Shown: in pieces, positions 26,924 to 35,793 of the stretch
How the letters are laid out: every line of letters starts with the position of its first letter
Numbering within the stretch: the stretch's first letter is position 1
NCBI RefSeq assembly: GCF_000720485.1
Contig: NZ_JOAX01000029.1
Coordinates: 1 to 64,000, forward strand
Length of the DNA stretch: 64,000 bases
Direction: 5' to 3'
Source: Streptomyces ochraceiscleroticus
GTDB lineage: Bacteria > Actinomycetota > Actinomycetes > Streptomycetales > Streptomycetaceae
Program-made: the position numbers and the translations under genes
The notes under the pieces: model-generated
The model's database searches: none
Told to the model about the DNA's origin: nothing
The model's input: only the letters and a program-made list of their open reading frames with translations

Positions 26924-27742
26924 ATGCCGAAGACGACCGATACGAGCGCCAACGAGACCATCGAGGACACCGGCGACAGCACACGCGGCGGTGCCGGCTC
27001 CGTCCAGTCCGTGGACCGGGCGGTGAGCGTGCTGGAGATCCTGGCCCGGCTGGGCGAGGCCAAGGTGACCGAGCTGGCCGAGGAGCTGGGCGTCCACAAG
27101 TCCACCGCCTTCCGCATCCTCGGCGTCCTGGAGAACCGCGGACTGGTGGAACAGGAGGGCGAGCGCGGCAAGTACTTCCTGGGTGCCGGCGTACTCCGGC
27201 TGGCGGGCGCCGCCGCGATCCGGCTGGACATCTCCCAGGAGGGCGCCCCCGTATGCCGCGCGCTGGCCGAGGACACCGGCGAGACCGCCAACATCGCGGT
27301 ACTGGACGGCGACGCGGCGGTCAACATCATGCAGGCGCGCGGCGGGGCCGCGGTCACCGCGTACAACTGGCTGGGCCGGCGCACCCCGCTGCACGCCACC
27401 GCGAGCGGCAAGGTGCTGCTCGCGCACCTGCCGCGGGAGCGCCGTGACGGCCTGCTGACCCGCTCGCTGCCCCGCTTCACCGAACACACCCTCACTGCCG
27501 CGCCCCTGCGCGCACAGCTCACCGAGGCACTGGAGCTCGGTTACGCCTGCACGGCCGAGGAGTTGGAGATCGGACTGAACGCCGTGGCCGCGCCGGTGCG
27601 GGCGCACGACGGGGCGGTGATCGGCGCGATCGGCGTGTCCGGCCCGGCGTACCGCATGGAGCGCGAGCTGCTGCCGGAGCTCGCCGAGCGGGCAGCGAAG
27701 GCGGCGGCCGACCTCTCCCGCGCCATGGGCTTCGCAGCCTGA
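26924..27742 (+). CDS. IclR-family transcriptional regulator
   Basis: Regulator of 272 residues. An N-terminal winged helix (SVDRAVSVLEILARLGE, then the recognition helix with HKSTAFRILGVLENRGLV) lies at about residues 25-80; the IclR effector domain spans 95-265, with TPLHATASGKVLLAHLP and GALNA-like IGLNAVAAPVRAHDG. The ATG at 26924 lacks a strong ribosome-binding site. It precedes mscR by 197 nt in the same direction and probably controls both itself and mscR through the shared motif. Confidence 0.88.
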   Translation: MPKTTDTSANETIEDTGDSTRGGAGSVQSVDRAVSVLEILARLGEAKVTELAEELGVHKSTAFRILGVLENRGLVEQEGERGKYFLGAGVLRLAGAAAIRLDISQEGAPVCRALAEDTGETANIAVLDGDAAVNIMQARGGAAVTAYNWLGRRTPLHATASGKVLLAHLPRERRDGLLTRSLPRFTEHTLTAAPLRAQLTEALELGYACTAEELEIGLNAVAAPVRAHDGAVIGAIGVSGPAYRMERELLPELAERAAKAAADLSRAMGFAA

Positions 27743-27821
27743 GAAACGTGCCGGGAAACGGGCTGAGCAGCGGACGGAGAAACGAACGGAAAATCGGGCT
27801 GCACGCGGGCGTCGAACCCTC

Positions 27822-27886
27822 TTGACGGATCGCGGTCCAAATCCCAGCATGTCTCCTATGGTGCAACAGGCCGCACGATAGGCAAC
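27822..27886 (+). promoter_or_regulatory. mscR promoter with IclR-type operator
   Basis: TTGACG (27822-27827), a 17-nt spacer and CAGCAT (27845-27850) form a plausible promoter. GATAGGCAAC (27877-27886), the exact complement of the GTTGCCTATC element upstream of the IclR gene, lies just downstream of the expected start together with GTGCAAC (27861-27867), suggesting repression by blocking RNA polymerase. Confidence 0.5.
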
Positions 27887-27939
27887 AAGGTCCGGCACCT
27901 GCCCTCCGCCGCCCGCAGGCGCTGTCGAGGAGTGACGAC

Positions 27940-29025
27940 ATGCCGCACGAAGCCCGCGCCGTCATCGCCGTGAAGAAGGGGGCGCCGGTCGAGGTCCTGC
28001 CGGTCCTGGTGCCCGACCCGGGCCCGGGGGAAGTGCTCGTACAGATCCAGGCGTGCGGCGTGTGCCCCACCGACCTGCGCCACCGGGACGGCGCCGCCGG
28101 GGAGGACTTCCCCTATCTGCTCGGCCACGAGGCCGCCGGCATCGTCGAGGCGACCGGCCCCGGCTGCGGCGAACTCGCCCCCGGCGACTACGTGGTGCTC
28201 GCCTGGCGGGCCCCCTGCGGCACATGCCGCTCCTGCCGCCGCGGCCGCCCCTGGTACTGCTTCGACTCCCGCACCGCGCAGGGCACGCCGACCCTGCTCG
28301 ACGGCACCCCGCTCACCCCCGCCCTCGGCATCGGCGCCTTCGCCGAAAAGGCACTGGTCCACGCGCGCCAGGCGGTGAAGGTCGACCCGTCGGCCCGCCC
28401 CGAGGCCGCCGGGCTGATCGGCTGCGGAGTGATGGCCGGATACGGTGCGGCGGTGTACACCGGCCGGGTGGGCAACGGCGACACCGTGGCCGTCATCGGC
28501 TGCGGCGGGGTGGGCAACGCCGCGATCGCCGGCGCCGCGCTGGCCGGCGCCCGCCGGGTGATCGCGGTGGACGTGGACTCCCGCAAGCTGGACGCCGCCG
28601 AACGCTTCGGCGCCACCGACACCGTCAACTCCCGCTGGACCGACGCCGTCGCGGCGGTCCGCACGCTGACCGGCGGCCACGGCACGGACGTCACGATCGA
28701 CGCGGTCGGCACCCCGGAGACCTTCCGCCAGGCCCTCGACATGCGCGACCTGGCCGGCGTCCTGGTCCAGGCCGGCATCCCCGACCGCGACCAGCACGTC
28801 GACCTCCCACTGCACGACCTCTTCTCCCGCGGCGGCGCCCTCAAGACCTCCTGGTACGGCGACTGCCTCCCCACCCGCGACTTCCCCGTCCTGATCGACC
28901 TCCACCTCCGCGGCAAACTCGACCTGGAAGCCTTCGTCTCGGAGACGATCCTCCTGGACGACGTGGAAGACGCCTTCGGGCGGCTGCAACGGGGGGATGT
29001 GCTGCGGTCGGTGGCGGTGTTGTGA
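27940..29025 (+). CDS. mscR: S-(hydroxymethyl)mycothiol dehydrogenase (formaldehyde detoxification)
   Basis: Zinc-dependent medium-chain dehydrogenase of 361 residues that oxidises the formaldehyde adduct of mycothiol with NAD. Catalytic zinc ligands are in [12 protein letters not shown] and LLGHEAAG; structural cysteines are in [15 protein letters not shown]. The Rossmann motif is [14 protein letters not shown], and [12 protein letters not shown] near the C-terminus is typical of this enzyme. GAGGAG precedes the ATG. In many actinobacteria a metallo-beta-lactamase-fold hydrolase follows; here none does. Related class III-like alcohol dehydrogenases are the alternative assignment. Confidence 0.85.
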   Translation: MPHEARAVIAVKKGAPVEVLPVLVPDPGPGEVLVQIQACGVCPTDLRHRDGAAGEDFPYLLGHEAAGIVEATGPGCGELAPGDYVVLAWRAPCGTCRSCRRGRPWYCFDSRTAQGTPTLLDGTPLTPALGIGAFAEKALVHARQAVKVDPSARPEAAGLIGCGVMAGYGAAVYTGRVGNGDTVAVIGCGGVGNAAIAGAALAGARRVIAVDVDSRKLDAAERFGATDTVNSRWTDAVAAVRTLTGGHGTDVTIDAVGTPETFRQALDMRDLAGVLVQAGIPDRDQHVDLPLHDLFSRGGALKTSWYGDCLPTRDFPVLIDLHLRGKLDLEAFVSETILLDDVEDAFGRLQRGDVLRSVAVL

Positions 29026-29334
29026 GTCCCCGCTCCGGAGCGAGGGTCCGGTGTCAACCCTGACGATCGTCGTACTCAGCGCCGCGACCAGTACCGTCAC
29101 CACGGGGCGCGTCCTGCCGGGCCGGCTCCCCGTCAGAAACGCACAGGCCGCGGCCGGCAGGGCCCACCAGAGGCTCGCGACGCCCAGGCCGGCCGCTGCC
29201 GCCGCACCCGCGAGCAGCAGATGCGCCGGCTCGGGGTCCACCGGCCACCCGCGCTCCCTGTCACTTCCGTCGTCACGGCCCCACCCCAGTGATCGCTCGG
29301 CTCGGAGCACCACCATACGAAGGGCCGCGGCGCG
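29026..29334 (-). other. Intergenic region with a possible truncated membrane-protein frame
   Basis: On the minus strand a frame from GTG 29241 encodes two hydrophobic helices (HLLLAGAAAAAGLGVASLWW and VVTVLVAALSTTIV) with codon bias typical of real genes here. It has no stop before it runs deep into the antisense of mscR, and its ribosome-binding site is poor. It may be the remnant of a small membrane protein whose 3' end was lost, or chance. A weak hairpin, CCCGCTCCGGAGCGAGGG, near 29027-29045 may terminate mscR. Confidence 0.3.
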
Positions 29335-32300
29335 CTACTCCTCCGTCTCGCCCGCGTCCAGCGCCGCGGGTTCCTTCTTCGGGGCCCGGTCTGCCTGCGG
29401 CACGCGTGGGGTTTCCTGTTCCTCCGGCCGCTTGAACATCCGGGTCGCCGTGATCTCGCCGTGGATCGTCTCCGAGTCCGGGCGCTGCTGCGGGAGGCCG
29501 GGGCGCAGGTGTTCCTCGACGCTGATGTACTTCAGGCCCGCGCGCAGGTCCGCGTCGTTGCGCAGGCGGATGACCAGCGGGAACTCGGCGAGGGCCGTGG
29601 TGTCGAACAGGCCGGTGGTGTAGAGGAGCTGGACGCCGAGCGCGTCGGCGACGGCCCGCTGGAGCTCCAGCAGGTACGTGGCGTTGGCGCGGCCGATGGG
29701 GTTGTCCAGGAACAGCGTGCCGGCGTGCCGCTGCTTGTCGCGGCCGCGGTCGTTGCTGCGCAGCGCCGCCATCGTGCAGTACAGCGCGATGGCGGCCGTG
29801 AGGAGCTGGCCGCCGGAGAAGACGTCGCCCATCTGCCCGACGGGGACGCGCTCGGCGCGCAGTACCGCGTCCGGCTTGAGGATCTCCACGGCGACGCCGC
29901 GCGGCTGGAGCCCCGCCGCGACGCCGCGCAGCAGCAGGGACATGCCGTCCCGGCGCAGGTCGCTGTTGCGCTTGACGGCCGCGCGGGTCGCCTCGTCGAT
30001 GACCTCGCCGAGCCGCTCGGTGAGCGTGGCCTGGTCCGGGTCGTCGAAGCGGATGCGCAGGAACTCCTGGCCCGACCACTCCCCCAGCCCCTCGGGCAGC
30101 CGGGAGAGCCGCTGTGCCGAACGCAGCGTGGCCAGCGAGGACTCGACCAGGCCGCGCAGCCGGTCGACGATGCTGTCGCGGTTGCGCTCGAGCTGCGTCA
30201 GCTCGTCGGTGAGCACCCGCAGCCGGGGGGCGAAGGCTTCCGCCCACTTCGCGGCGTGGTCGGGCAGCGCGGACGCGGGCAGCTCGCGGATCTGCTGCCG
30301 CGCCGGGGTCTTCACCGCTTCGTACTTGGTGGAGTTGGCGTGCCGTACGAGGATGTCGCTCGCCTCGCGGACGGCCGAATCGGCCGCCGACAGATCGCTC
30401 GCGCAGCCGCGCAGTGAGCGGCGGGCCTCGGCGGCGGCCTGCCGGGCCTCCTCCAGGCGGCCGCGGTACGGCTCGGGCGCCTCCTGGTCCTCCTCCGGGC
30501 CGTTGTCACGGAGGATGTCGCGCAGCATCGCGGCGGTCTCGTCGAAGCCGCCGGCCGCGTCCTCGGCGGCGCGGTGGCCGCGCAGCAGCTCGGCGTGGGT
30601 GGCGCGGGCGGTCTCCAGCGCGTCGGTGGCGGTGGCCAGTTCGGTGTTGGCGCTGCGGAGCAGCTCCTTGGCGCGCTCGGCGTCGGCCGGGACCAGCTCC
30701 TCGGGGAGCTCGGTGTGGGCCTCGACGCCTTCGGGCGGCGCCAGCCGCTCCGTCTCACCGCGCAGCCGGCCCAACTGCTCACTGGCCGCGGAGGCGCGCG
30801 ACTCCAGCATCGCGACCAGTTCTTCGGCACGTGCCGCCGCGGCCTGCCGGGACGGGCCGTCGGCCGCGTCCGGGCTCTGCAGCAACTGCTCGGCACGGGA
30901 GCGCACCTTGTTGGTCAGCCGGTCCAGCTCGGCGCGGGCCGCGGACTCGTCGCCCTCGGCGCGCGCCTGCTCGGCCCGCAGGTCGGCGCCGACGCCGACC
31001 TTCTCGTAGAGCTGGGAGGCCGCACGGTACGCCTCGCGCAGGGTGGGCAGCGAGGACTCCGGCGGGGCCTCCTCCTCGCCCAGGTCGTCCGGTACGCCGG
31101 CGATCTCGGCGCGCTCGGCGCGCAGCGCGCGGGCCGTGCGGCGGGCGTCGTCGGCGGCACGCTGAGCGGCGCGACGGTCCTCGTCGGCGGCGCGGGCCCG
31201 GTCGACGCACTCCTCGGCGCGCGCCTCGTACTCCGCGCCCTCATCGGCCAGTTCACGCAGCTTGCTCTGCCAGGCGGCGCGCTCGCGGAGCCGGTAGGCG
31301 AGTCCGGCCAGCGCGTCGGCGACCCGGCGGGCGCGCTGCGCGGCCTCGCTCCGCTCCTCCCGGACGCGCGCGGCCTCGGCCGCCGCCTCGTCCGCCTCGG
31401 CCCGTACCGTACGGGACTCCGCCAGCTCCTCGGCGGCGGCGTCGGCCGTCGTCCGCGTCTCCTCGGCCGCGGCCGCCAGCTCGGCGAGCCGACCGGCCGG
31501 GCAGCCGGTACGCCAGGAGGACAGCCGGGCGGCGAGCGCGCGATCGGCGGAGACCCGGGCCGCGAGCTGCCGGATCTCCTCGTCGCGGGCCGCGGCACGG
31601 GCTCGCAGCGCCTGCCGCTCCTCGTCGGCGGCCGATTCGTCGTGCATCGCCGGGTTCGGCGGGACGAGGAAGACGCCGGTGTCCTGGGCGTCCGGCGAGG
31701 GGGTGGGCGCGAGCAGGGCCGCTGCCGTGCCGACGGCGACGGCGGAGCGCGGCAGCAGGGCTGCCTGTGCCAGCACGTCGCGGGCGCGCGCGTGGGTGTC
31801 GGGATCGGTGATGATCACGCCGTCGACCAGCTCGGGCCGGGCGGCGAGCACACGGGCGTGGTCGACGGGGTCGACGGCCTGGGCGAGGTAGCGCCAGCCG
31901 GGCAGGGCCGGGACGCCGTGCTCACCCAAGTACTCGACGGCCGCCAGGACATCGGGGCCGGGCGGCAGCAGGCCGCCGTCACCGAGCGCGCCGAGGATGC
32001 GCGAGTCGTCGGCGGCGGCGGTCCGCATCTCGAAGAGCTGCCGCTCGGAGGAGCTGACGCTGTCGTCGAGCAGTTCCTGCAGCGCGTCGGCGTTCCGGTC
32101 CACCTCTTCGGCGGAGAGGGGTCCGGAGCCCGTGGAGCGTGGGGGAAGGGCGGGTCCGCCGCGTGTGTCGGCCGGGGCGTCGGCTTCGTCTTCGTCTTCT
32201 GCTTCGTCTTCGGGGCAGGCTTCGTCTTCGGGGGCGGCGGCGTCTTCGGAGGCGGCCTCGGGGGCGGCGTCGGCTTCGGGGGCCGGCGCGGCGGCATCCG

Positions 32301-34671
32301 GGGTGCCGGCATCCGGCGTCCCGTCGGCCGCCTCGGCCCGCTCGCCCTCGGAGGCGTCCGCCGCGGCGTCACCGTCCGCAGCGTCGGAGTCGATCCGCGC
32401 CGAGACCTCGTCCCGGGAGCCGGAGTCCGCGGCGTAGGTGCCGCGTCCGCCCGCGGGGGCAGACCGTACGTCGGTCGCGAGGGACTCCTCCCCCGGGAAC
32501 TCCTCGTCGGCCGAGTCATTGGCCAAGTCGTCGGCCGACGTCCCGAGCCCCACGACTCCCGATGCCCAGGAGCCGCCCCGTACGGCCATCGCGTCCCCCG
32601 TGCCGGCGGTGGCCTCTTCAGGGGCAGCGGGACGCGCCTCTACGGGCGCGCCGGCGCCCATGACGGGACCCGCGAAGTACCCGTCGTCCGGCTCGGCGTC
32701 GTCCGCGAGCGCCGCCTCTTCGTCGTCCAGCCGGACCGTCACCCGCAGCGGCGGCCGGGCCTCAGCGGCGAGCGGGCGGCCACCGCCGCGCTGCCCCGGC
32801 AGGCCCGCAACGGCCGCGCTCGGCGCGGACTCCATGCCCAGCAGCTCCGCGAGCCGCGGTTCCGCGCCGATGGACTCGGCGGCGCGGCGCTCCGCGTCGT
32901 ACGCCCGCTCGGCGGCGAGGGCGGCGTCCTCCGCGCGCGCCGCGGCCAGTTCGGCACGGGACTGGCGGGCCGCGGCCTCCTTGGCGCGGTCGGCGGTCTG
33001 CCGGGCCGCCTCGCGGGCGGTGTCCCAGGACTCGACCGCGGCCTTCTCGGCGTCCGTAGCGGCGAGCGCGGCCCGCGCCGGGTCGGCGTCCGGCTCCGAG
33101 TCGTCCAGCCAGCCCGCCCGTACCGCCTCCGCCGTCTCCTGCTCGACCTCGGCCAGCCGCTGCTTGAGGTGCTCGGTCTCGCTGCGGGCGCGCTGGGCGG
33201 CGGTCGCGGCGGCGGTGGCGTCGCGGTGCGCCGACTCGCCCGTCTCCTGAAGCGCTGCGGACCGCTCCTCCTCCTGGTTGGCCCAGGTCTCGGCCTCCGT
33301 AGCGGCGGCGTGCAGCGCCCGTACGAGGTCGGCGGCGGCCTTGCTGCGGGCGGCGAGCGCGGGCGCGGCGTCCCGCTCGGCCTCCTGGATCGCGGCGGCG
33401 ACGCGCGCCGAGCGGTCGGCGGCCGCGCGGTGCCTCAGTACGGTCTCGGCGGCCTGCCAGGCGGAGTGCAGCGTACGGGCGTCGTTCAGCTCGCGGCGCT
33501 GGGCCGCGGCGCCCTTCTCGGCGGCGGCCAGCGCGAGGGAGGCGTGCCGGTAGGCGATCTCGGCGGAGATGAGCGAACGTCGCTCGCGGGCGGACTCGGC
33601 CTCGGTGACGGCGTGGGAGGCGGCGGCGACCTGCTCGGCCAACTCGGCGGCGCGGCCGCGCTCCTCAGTGGCGCGGGCGTGCAGCCGCTCCGCGAGGTGG
33701 CGCGTGCGGCGCTCGGCACCGGCGTGCACCTCCCGTGCGCGCTCTCGGAGTTCGGCGTTCTCGGCGATCTTCGAGAGGAGGTCGAGGGAGCCGGCGGTGA
33801 AGTCGCGCTCGGCGGTCAGCTCGGCGCGGCGGCCGAGCTTGTGCGCGAAGCCGTGCACGAGGTCGGCGAGGCCGTCGGTGTCGCGGGTGTCCGTGACCGC
33901 GCGCAGCAGCAGGTCGGTGAAGTCGGAGTCGTTCTTGACCGCGAAGAGGCCGGCCGCCTCGCCCTCGTCGGCGTTCATCTCGCGCTGGTACCGGAAGAGT
34001 TCGGGGTCCAGGCCCAGCTCGCCCAGGTGTTCGTTCCAGCGCTCGTGGATCTCGACCCAGGCCACGTCGAGGTTGGGGTAGTTCTTGCCGGCCTCGGTGA
34101 GGGCGTCGCGGAAGCCCTTCATCGTGCGGCGACGGCCCTGCGCACCGGACGCGCCCTCGACGATCGGGCGGACGGCGGTGGACTCGGCCACGGGGAGCGA
34201 GTCCAGGCTCATCCCGGGACCCGGGCGGAAGCTGTACCACGCCTCGGCGAACTTCCGCGGGTCGTTGGAGACCTGGCGGCCGCGCCACTCGCTGACCTTG
34301 CCGACCACGACGGTCTCGCCGGTGAGCGTGTGCTGCCACTCCAGCGCGACATGGCCGCAGTCGTCGGCGAGCAGAAACTTGCGCAGCACACCGGAGCTGG
34401 CGCCGCCGAGGGTGTTGCGGTGGCCGGGCAGCATGACCGAGAAGATCAGCTTGAGCAGTACGGACTTACCGCCGCCGTTCTCCAGGAAGAGCACGCCGGC
34501 GGGGGCCGGGCGGCGCGGCGGGCCGACCGGCTCCTCCTCGAAGAAGTCCGCCTGCGCCGGGGCCGGCCGGGGCACCGGCTCACCGACTCCGCGCAGGTCC
34601 AGGACGGTGTCGGCGTAGCGCGCACCGGCGGGCCCGATGGAGTAGAGGCGAACCCGGGACAGCTCGTACAT
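29335..34671 (-). CDS. SMC-like coiled-coil ATPase, JetC/MksB/MukB type
   Basis: Protein of 1778 residues built like an SMC protein. An N-terminal ATPase half has Walker A LENGGGKS (Lys69); long Ala/Glu/Arg-rich coiled coils span about 280-640 and 1000-1560; a hinge-like globular part lies near 880-985; and the C-terminal ATPase half has signature SGGQLLTAAIALYC (about 1618) and Walker B LFLDNP (Asp1656, Asn1657). An acidic low-complexity insert of about 210 residues precedes the hinge. It follows the JetB- and JetA-like genes on the same strand. By analogy it would entrap and extrude DNA loops. The Glu normally following the Walker B Asp is Asn here. RecN- or Rad50-like proteins are less likely, given its partners. 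Confidence 0.85.
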   Translation of the reverse strand: MYELSRVRLYSIGPAGARYADTVLDLRGVGEPVPRPAPAQADFFEEEPVGPPRRPAPAGVLFLENGGGKSVLLKLIFSVMLPGHRNTLGGASSGVLRKFLLADDCGHVALEWQHTLTGETVVVGKVSEWRGRQVSNDPRKFAEAWYSFRPGPGMSLDSLPVAESTAVRPIVEGASGAQGRRRTMKGFRDALTEAGKNYPNLDVAWVEIHERWNEHLGELGLDPELFRYQREMNADEGEAAGLFAVKNDSDFTDLLLRAVTDTRDTDGLADLVHGFAHKLGRRAELTAERDFTAGSLDLLSKIAENAELRERAREVHAGAERRTRHLAERLHARATEERGRAAELAEQVAAASHAVTEAESARERRSLISAEIAYRHASLALAAAEKGAAAQRRELNDARTLHSAWQAAETVLRHRAAADRSARVAAAIQEAERDAAPALAARSKAAADLVRALHAAATEAETWANQEEERSAALQETGESAHRDATAAATAAQRARSETEHLKQRLAEVEQETAEAVRAGWLDDSEPDADPARAALAATDAEKAAVESWDTAREAARQTADRAKEAAARQSRAELAAARAEDAALAAERAYDAERRAAESIGAEPRLAELLGMESAPSAAVAGLPGQRGGGRPLAAEARPPLRVTVRLDDEEAALADDAEPDDGYFAGPVMGAGAPVEARPAAPEEATAGTGDAMAVRGGSWASGVVGLGTSADDLANDSADEEFPGEESLATDVRSAPAGGRGTYAADSGSRDEVSARIDSDAADGDAAADASEGERAEAADGTPDAGTPDAAAPAPEADAAPEAASEDAAAPEDEACPEDEAEDEDEADAPADTRGGPALPPRSTGSGPLSAEEVDRNADALQELLDDSVSSSERQLFEMRTAAADDSRILGALGDGGLLPPGPDVLAAVEYLGEHGVPALPGWRYLAQAVDPVDHARVLAARPELVDGVIITDPDTHARARDVLAQAALLPRSAVAVGTAAALLAPTPSPDAQDTGVFLVPPNPAMHDESAADEERQALRARAAARDEEIRQLAARVSADRALAARLSSWRTGCPAGRLAELAAAAEETRTTADAAAEELAESRTVRAEADEAAAEAARVREERSEAAQRARRVADALAGLAYRLRERAAWQSKLRELADEGAEYEARAEECVDRARAADEDRRAAQRAADDARRTARALRAERAEIAGVPDDLGEEEAPPESSLPTLREAYRAASQLYEKVGVGADLRAEQARAEGDESAARAELDRLTNKVRSRAEQLLQSPDAADGPSRQAAAARAEELVAMLESRASAASEQLGRLRGETERLAPPEGVEAHTELPEELVPADAERAKELLRSANTELATATDALETARATHAELLRGHRAAEDAAGGFDETAAMLRDILRDNGPEEDQEAPEPYRGRLEEARQAAAEARRSLRGCASDLSAADSAVREASDILVRHANSTKYEAVKTPARQQIRELPASALPDHAAKWAEAFAPRLRVLTDELTQLERNRDSIVDRLRGLVESSLATLRSAQRLSRLPEGLGEWSGQEFLRIRFDDPDQATLTERLGEVIDEATRAAVKRNSDLRRDGMSLLLRGVAAGLQPRGVAVEILKPDAVLRAERVPVGQMGDVFSGGQLLTAAIALYCTMAALRSNDRGRDKQRHAGTLFLDNPIGRANATYLLELQRAVADALGVQLLYTTGLFDTTALAEFPLVIRLRNDADLRAGLKYISVEEHLRPGLPQQRPDSETIHGEITATRMFKRPEEQETPRVPQADRAPKKEPAALDAGETEE

Positions 34672-34754
34672 AGCGGCGGACTCTCGTTGTGGTGACGGTG
34701 ATCGGTGGTGGCCGGCCGGCGGGCCGGCCGTGGATTCAGGTGTACGGGGGCGGG

Positions 34755-35690
34755 TCAGCCCGAGTGAAAGGGCAGTCCCGCGTCGGCGACCAGGTCCAGG
34801 TCGTCGGTGTCCTCGGCGGGCAGCAGCGAGGCGCTGCCGTCCGCTATCGGGACCACGCCCAGCTCCAGCAGCTCGGCCATGGCGGCCGTACCCGCCATGT
34901 CGCGCACCTGGAGCTGATACCGGGCGGTGGTGCGGTACGCGCCTCCGGAGTCGTCCCCCGTGCGCTGCAGGAAGCCGGAGTCGACGAGGAAGGAGACGGC
35001 CTTGGCGATGATGCCCGTGGTCGAACCCGCCAGCCGCCGCGCGTCCTTCGTGGCGCCCGTCGAGCTGCGCCGGGCGTAGACCCGCCAGGACGCCTCCAGG
35101 CCGGGCGCGCCGCTGGTGGGGTCGGTGTTCTCACCCGCCTCGGCGGCGCGCTCCTCCAGGCGGCGGCACGCCTGGCGGACGAAGGCGTCCACGCCGTTGA
35201 CGGTGATGCGGCCGATGTAGCCGTCGTCGGCGAGGTCCTCGGGGCGCGGGAAGGCCATCGCGGCGACGGCCAGATGCGCGAGGCCGTGCAGGAAACGGTC
35301 GCCCGCGTCCGTGGAGGCGCGGCGGGCGTAGTCGCCCATGCGGACCGCGAAGACGGAGTCCTCGGCTGCGGTGACGGCCATTCCGGCGCGGGTGGAGACC
35401 TCCAGGACGACCAGGCCGAGCCCGGAGGCGACGGCGTCGGTGAGCCGCGCGAAGGCGGGCTCGTCCCGGTAGCGCCGCAGCAGCTCGCCGTACTCGACGT
35501 CGCGGGCCGGCAGCAGCTTGGGCTGGAGGCCGAAGGAGACCAGGCGGGCGGCGTCCGCCGCGTCGGCGGGGGTGACCGGCGCGGGGCCCTTGGCGGGCGG
35601 CTCCGCCTCGGGTGCGGGCACACCCCAGCCGTCGCCCGCGGCGGCCGTCGGGTCCGGCCGCGCGGCGTCGTCGGCGTCGTACTCGGTCAC
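34755..35690 (-). CDS. JetB/MksE/MukE-like partner of the SMC-like ATPase
   Basis: Protein of 311 residues. The N-terminal 55 residues are acidic and Pro/Ala-rich; the rest is helical with winged-helix character (TTGIIAKAVSFLVDSGFLQR, GAYRTTARYQLQVRDMAG), fitting the DUF4194/MukE-like subunit that binds the kleisin. It starts at GTG with AAGGAG upstream. It lies between the JetA-like and JetC-like genes, 83 nt before the latter. Assignment rests on gene order, size and fold pattern rather than on a signature motif. Confidence 0.7.
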   Translation of the reverse strand: MTEYDADDAARPDPTAAAGDGWGVPAPEAEPPAKGPAPVTPADAADAARLVSFGLQPKLLPARDVEYGELLRRYRDEPAFARLTDAVASGLGLVVLEVSTRAGMAVTAAEDSVFAVRMGDYARRASTDAGDRFLHGLAHLAVAAMAFPRPEDLADDGYIGRITVNGVDAFVRQACRRLEERAAEAGENTDPTSGAPGLEASWRVYARRSSTGATKDARRLAGSTTGIIAKAVSFLVDSGFLQRTGDDSGGAYRTTARYQLQVRDMAGTAAMAELLELGVVPIADGSASLLPAEDTDDLDLVADAGLPFHSG

Positions 35691-35793
35691 GAATCTGGCT
35701 CCTTGCGGCTCACGGTCTCAACTCTGGTGCGCCCCTGCGCGGGCCCCGCTGCTGCGGGCCCTTCGGGGCGGGCGGCGTCCACGGCTCCCGGCA

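Noticed and set aside
29026..29334. Possible remnant of jetD downstream of the JetC-like gene.
   Set aside because: The only frame there encodes two short hydrophobic helices and has no Toprim-like acidic motif; it is far too short for JetD.
30574..34695. A 1373-codon plus-strand open frame opposite the JetC-like gene.
   Set aside because: Its low-complexity Gly/Arg/Leu composition mirrors the coiled-coil codons of the opposite strand; the minus strand has Walker motifs and a coherent SMC architecture.
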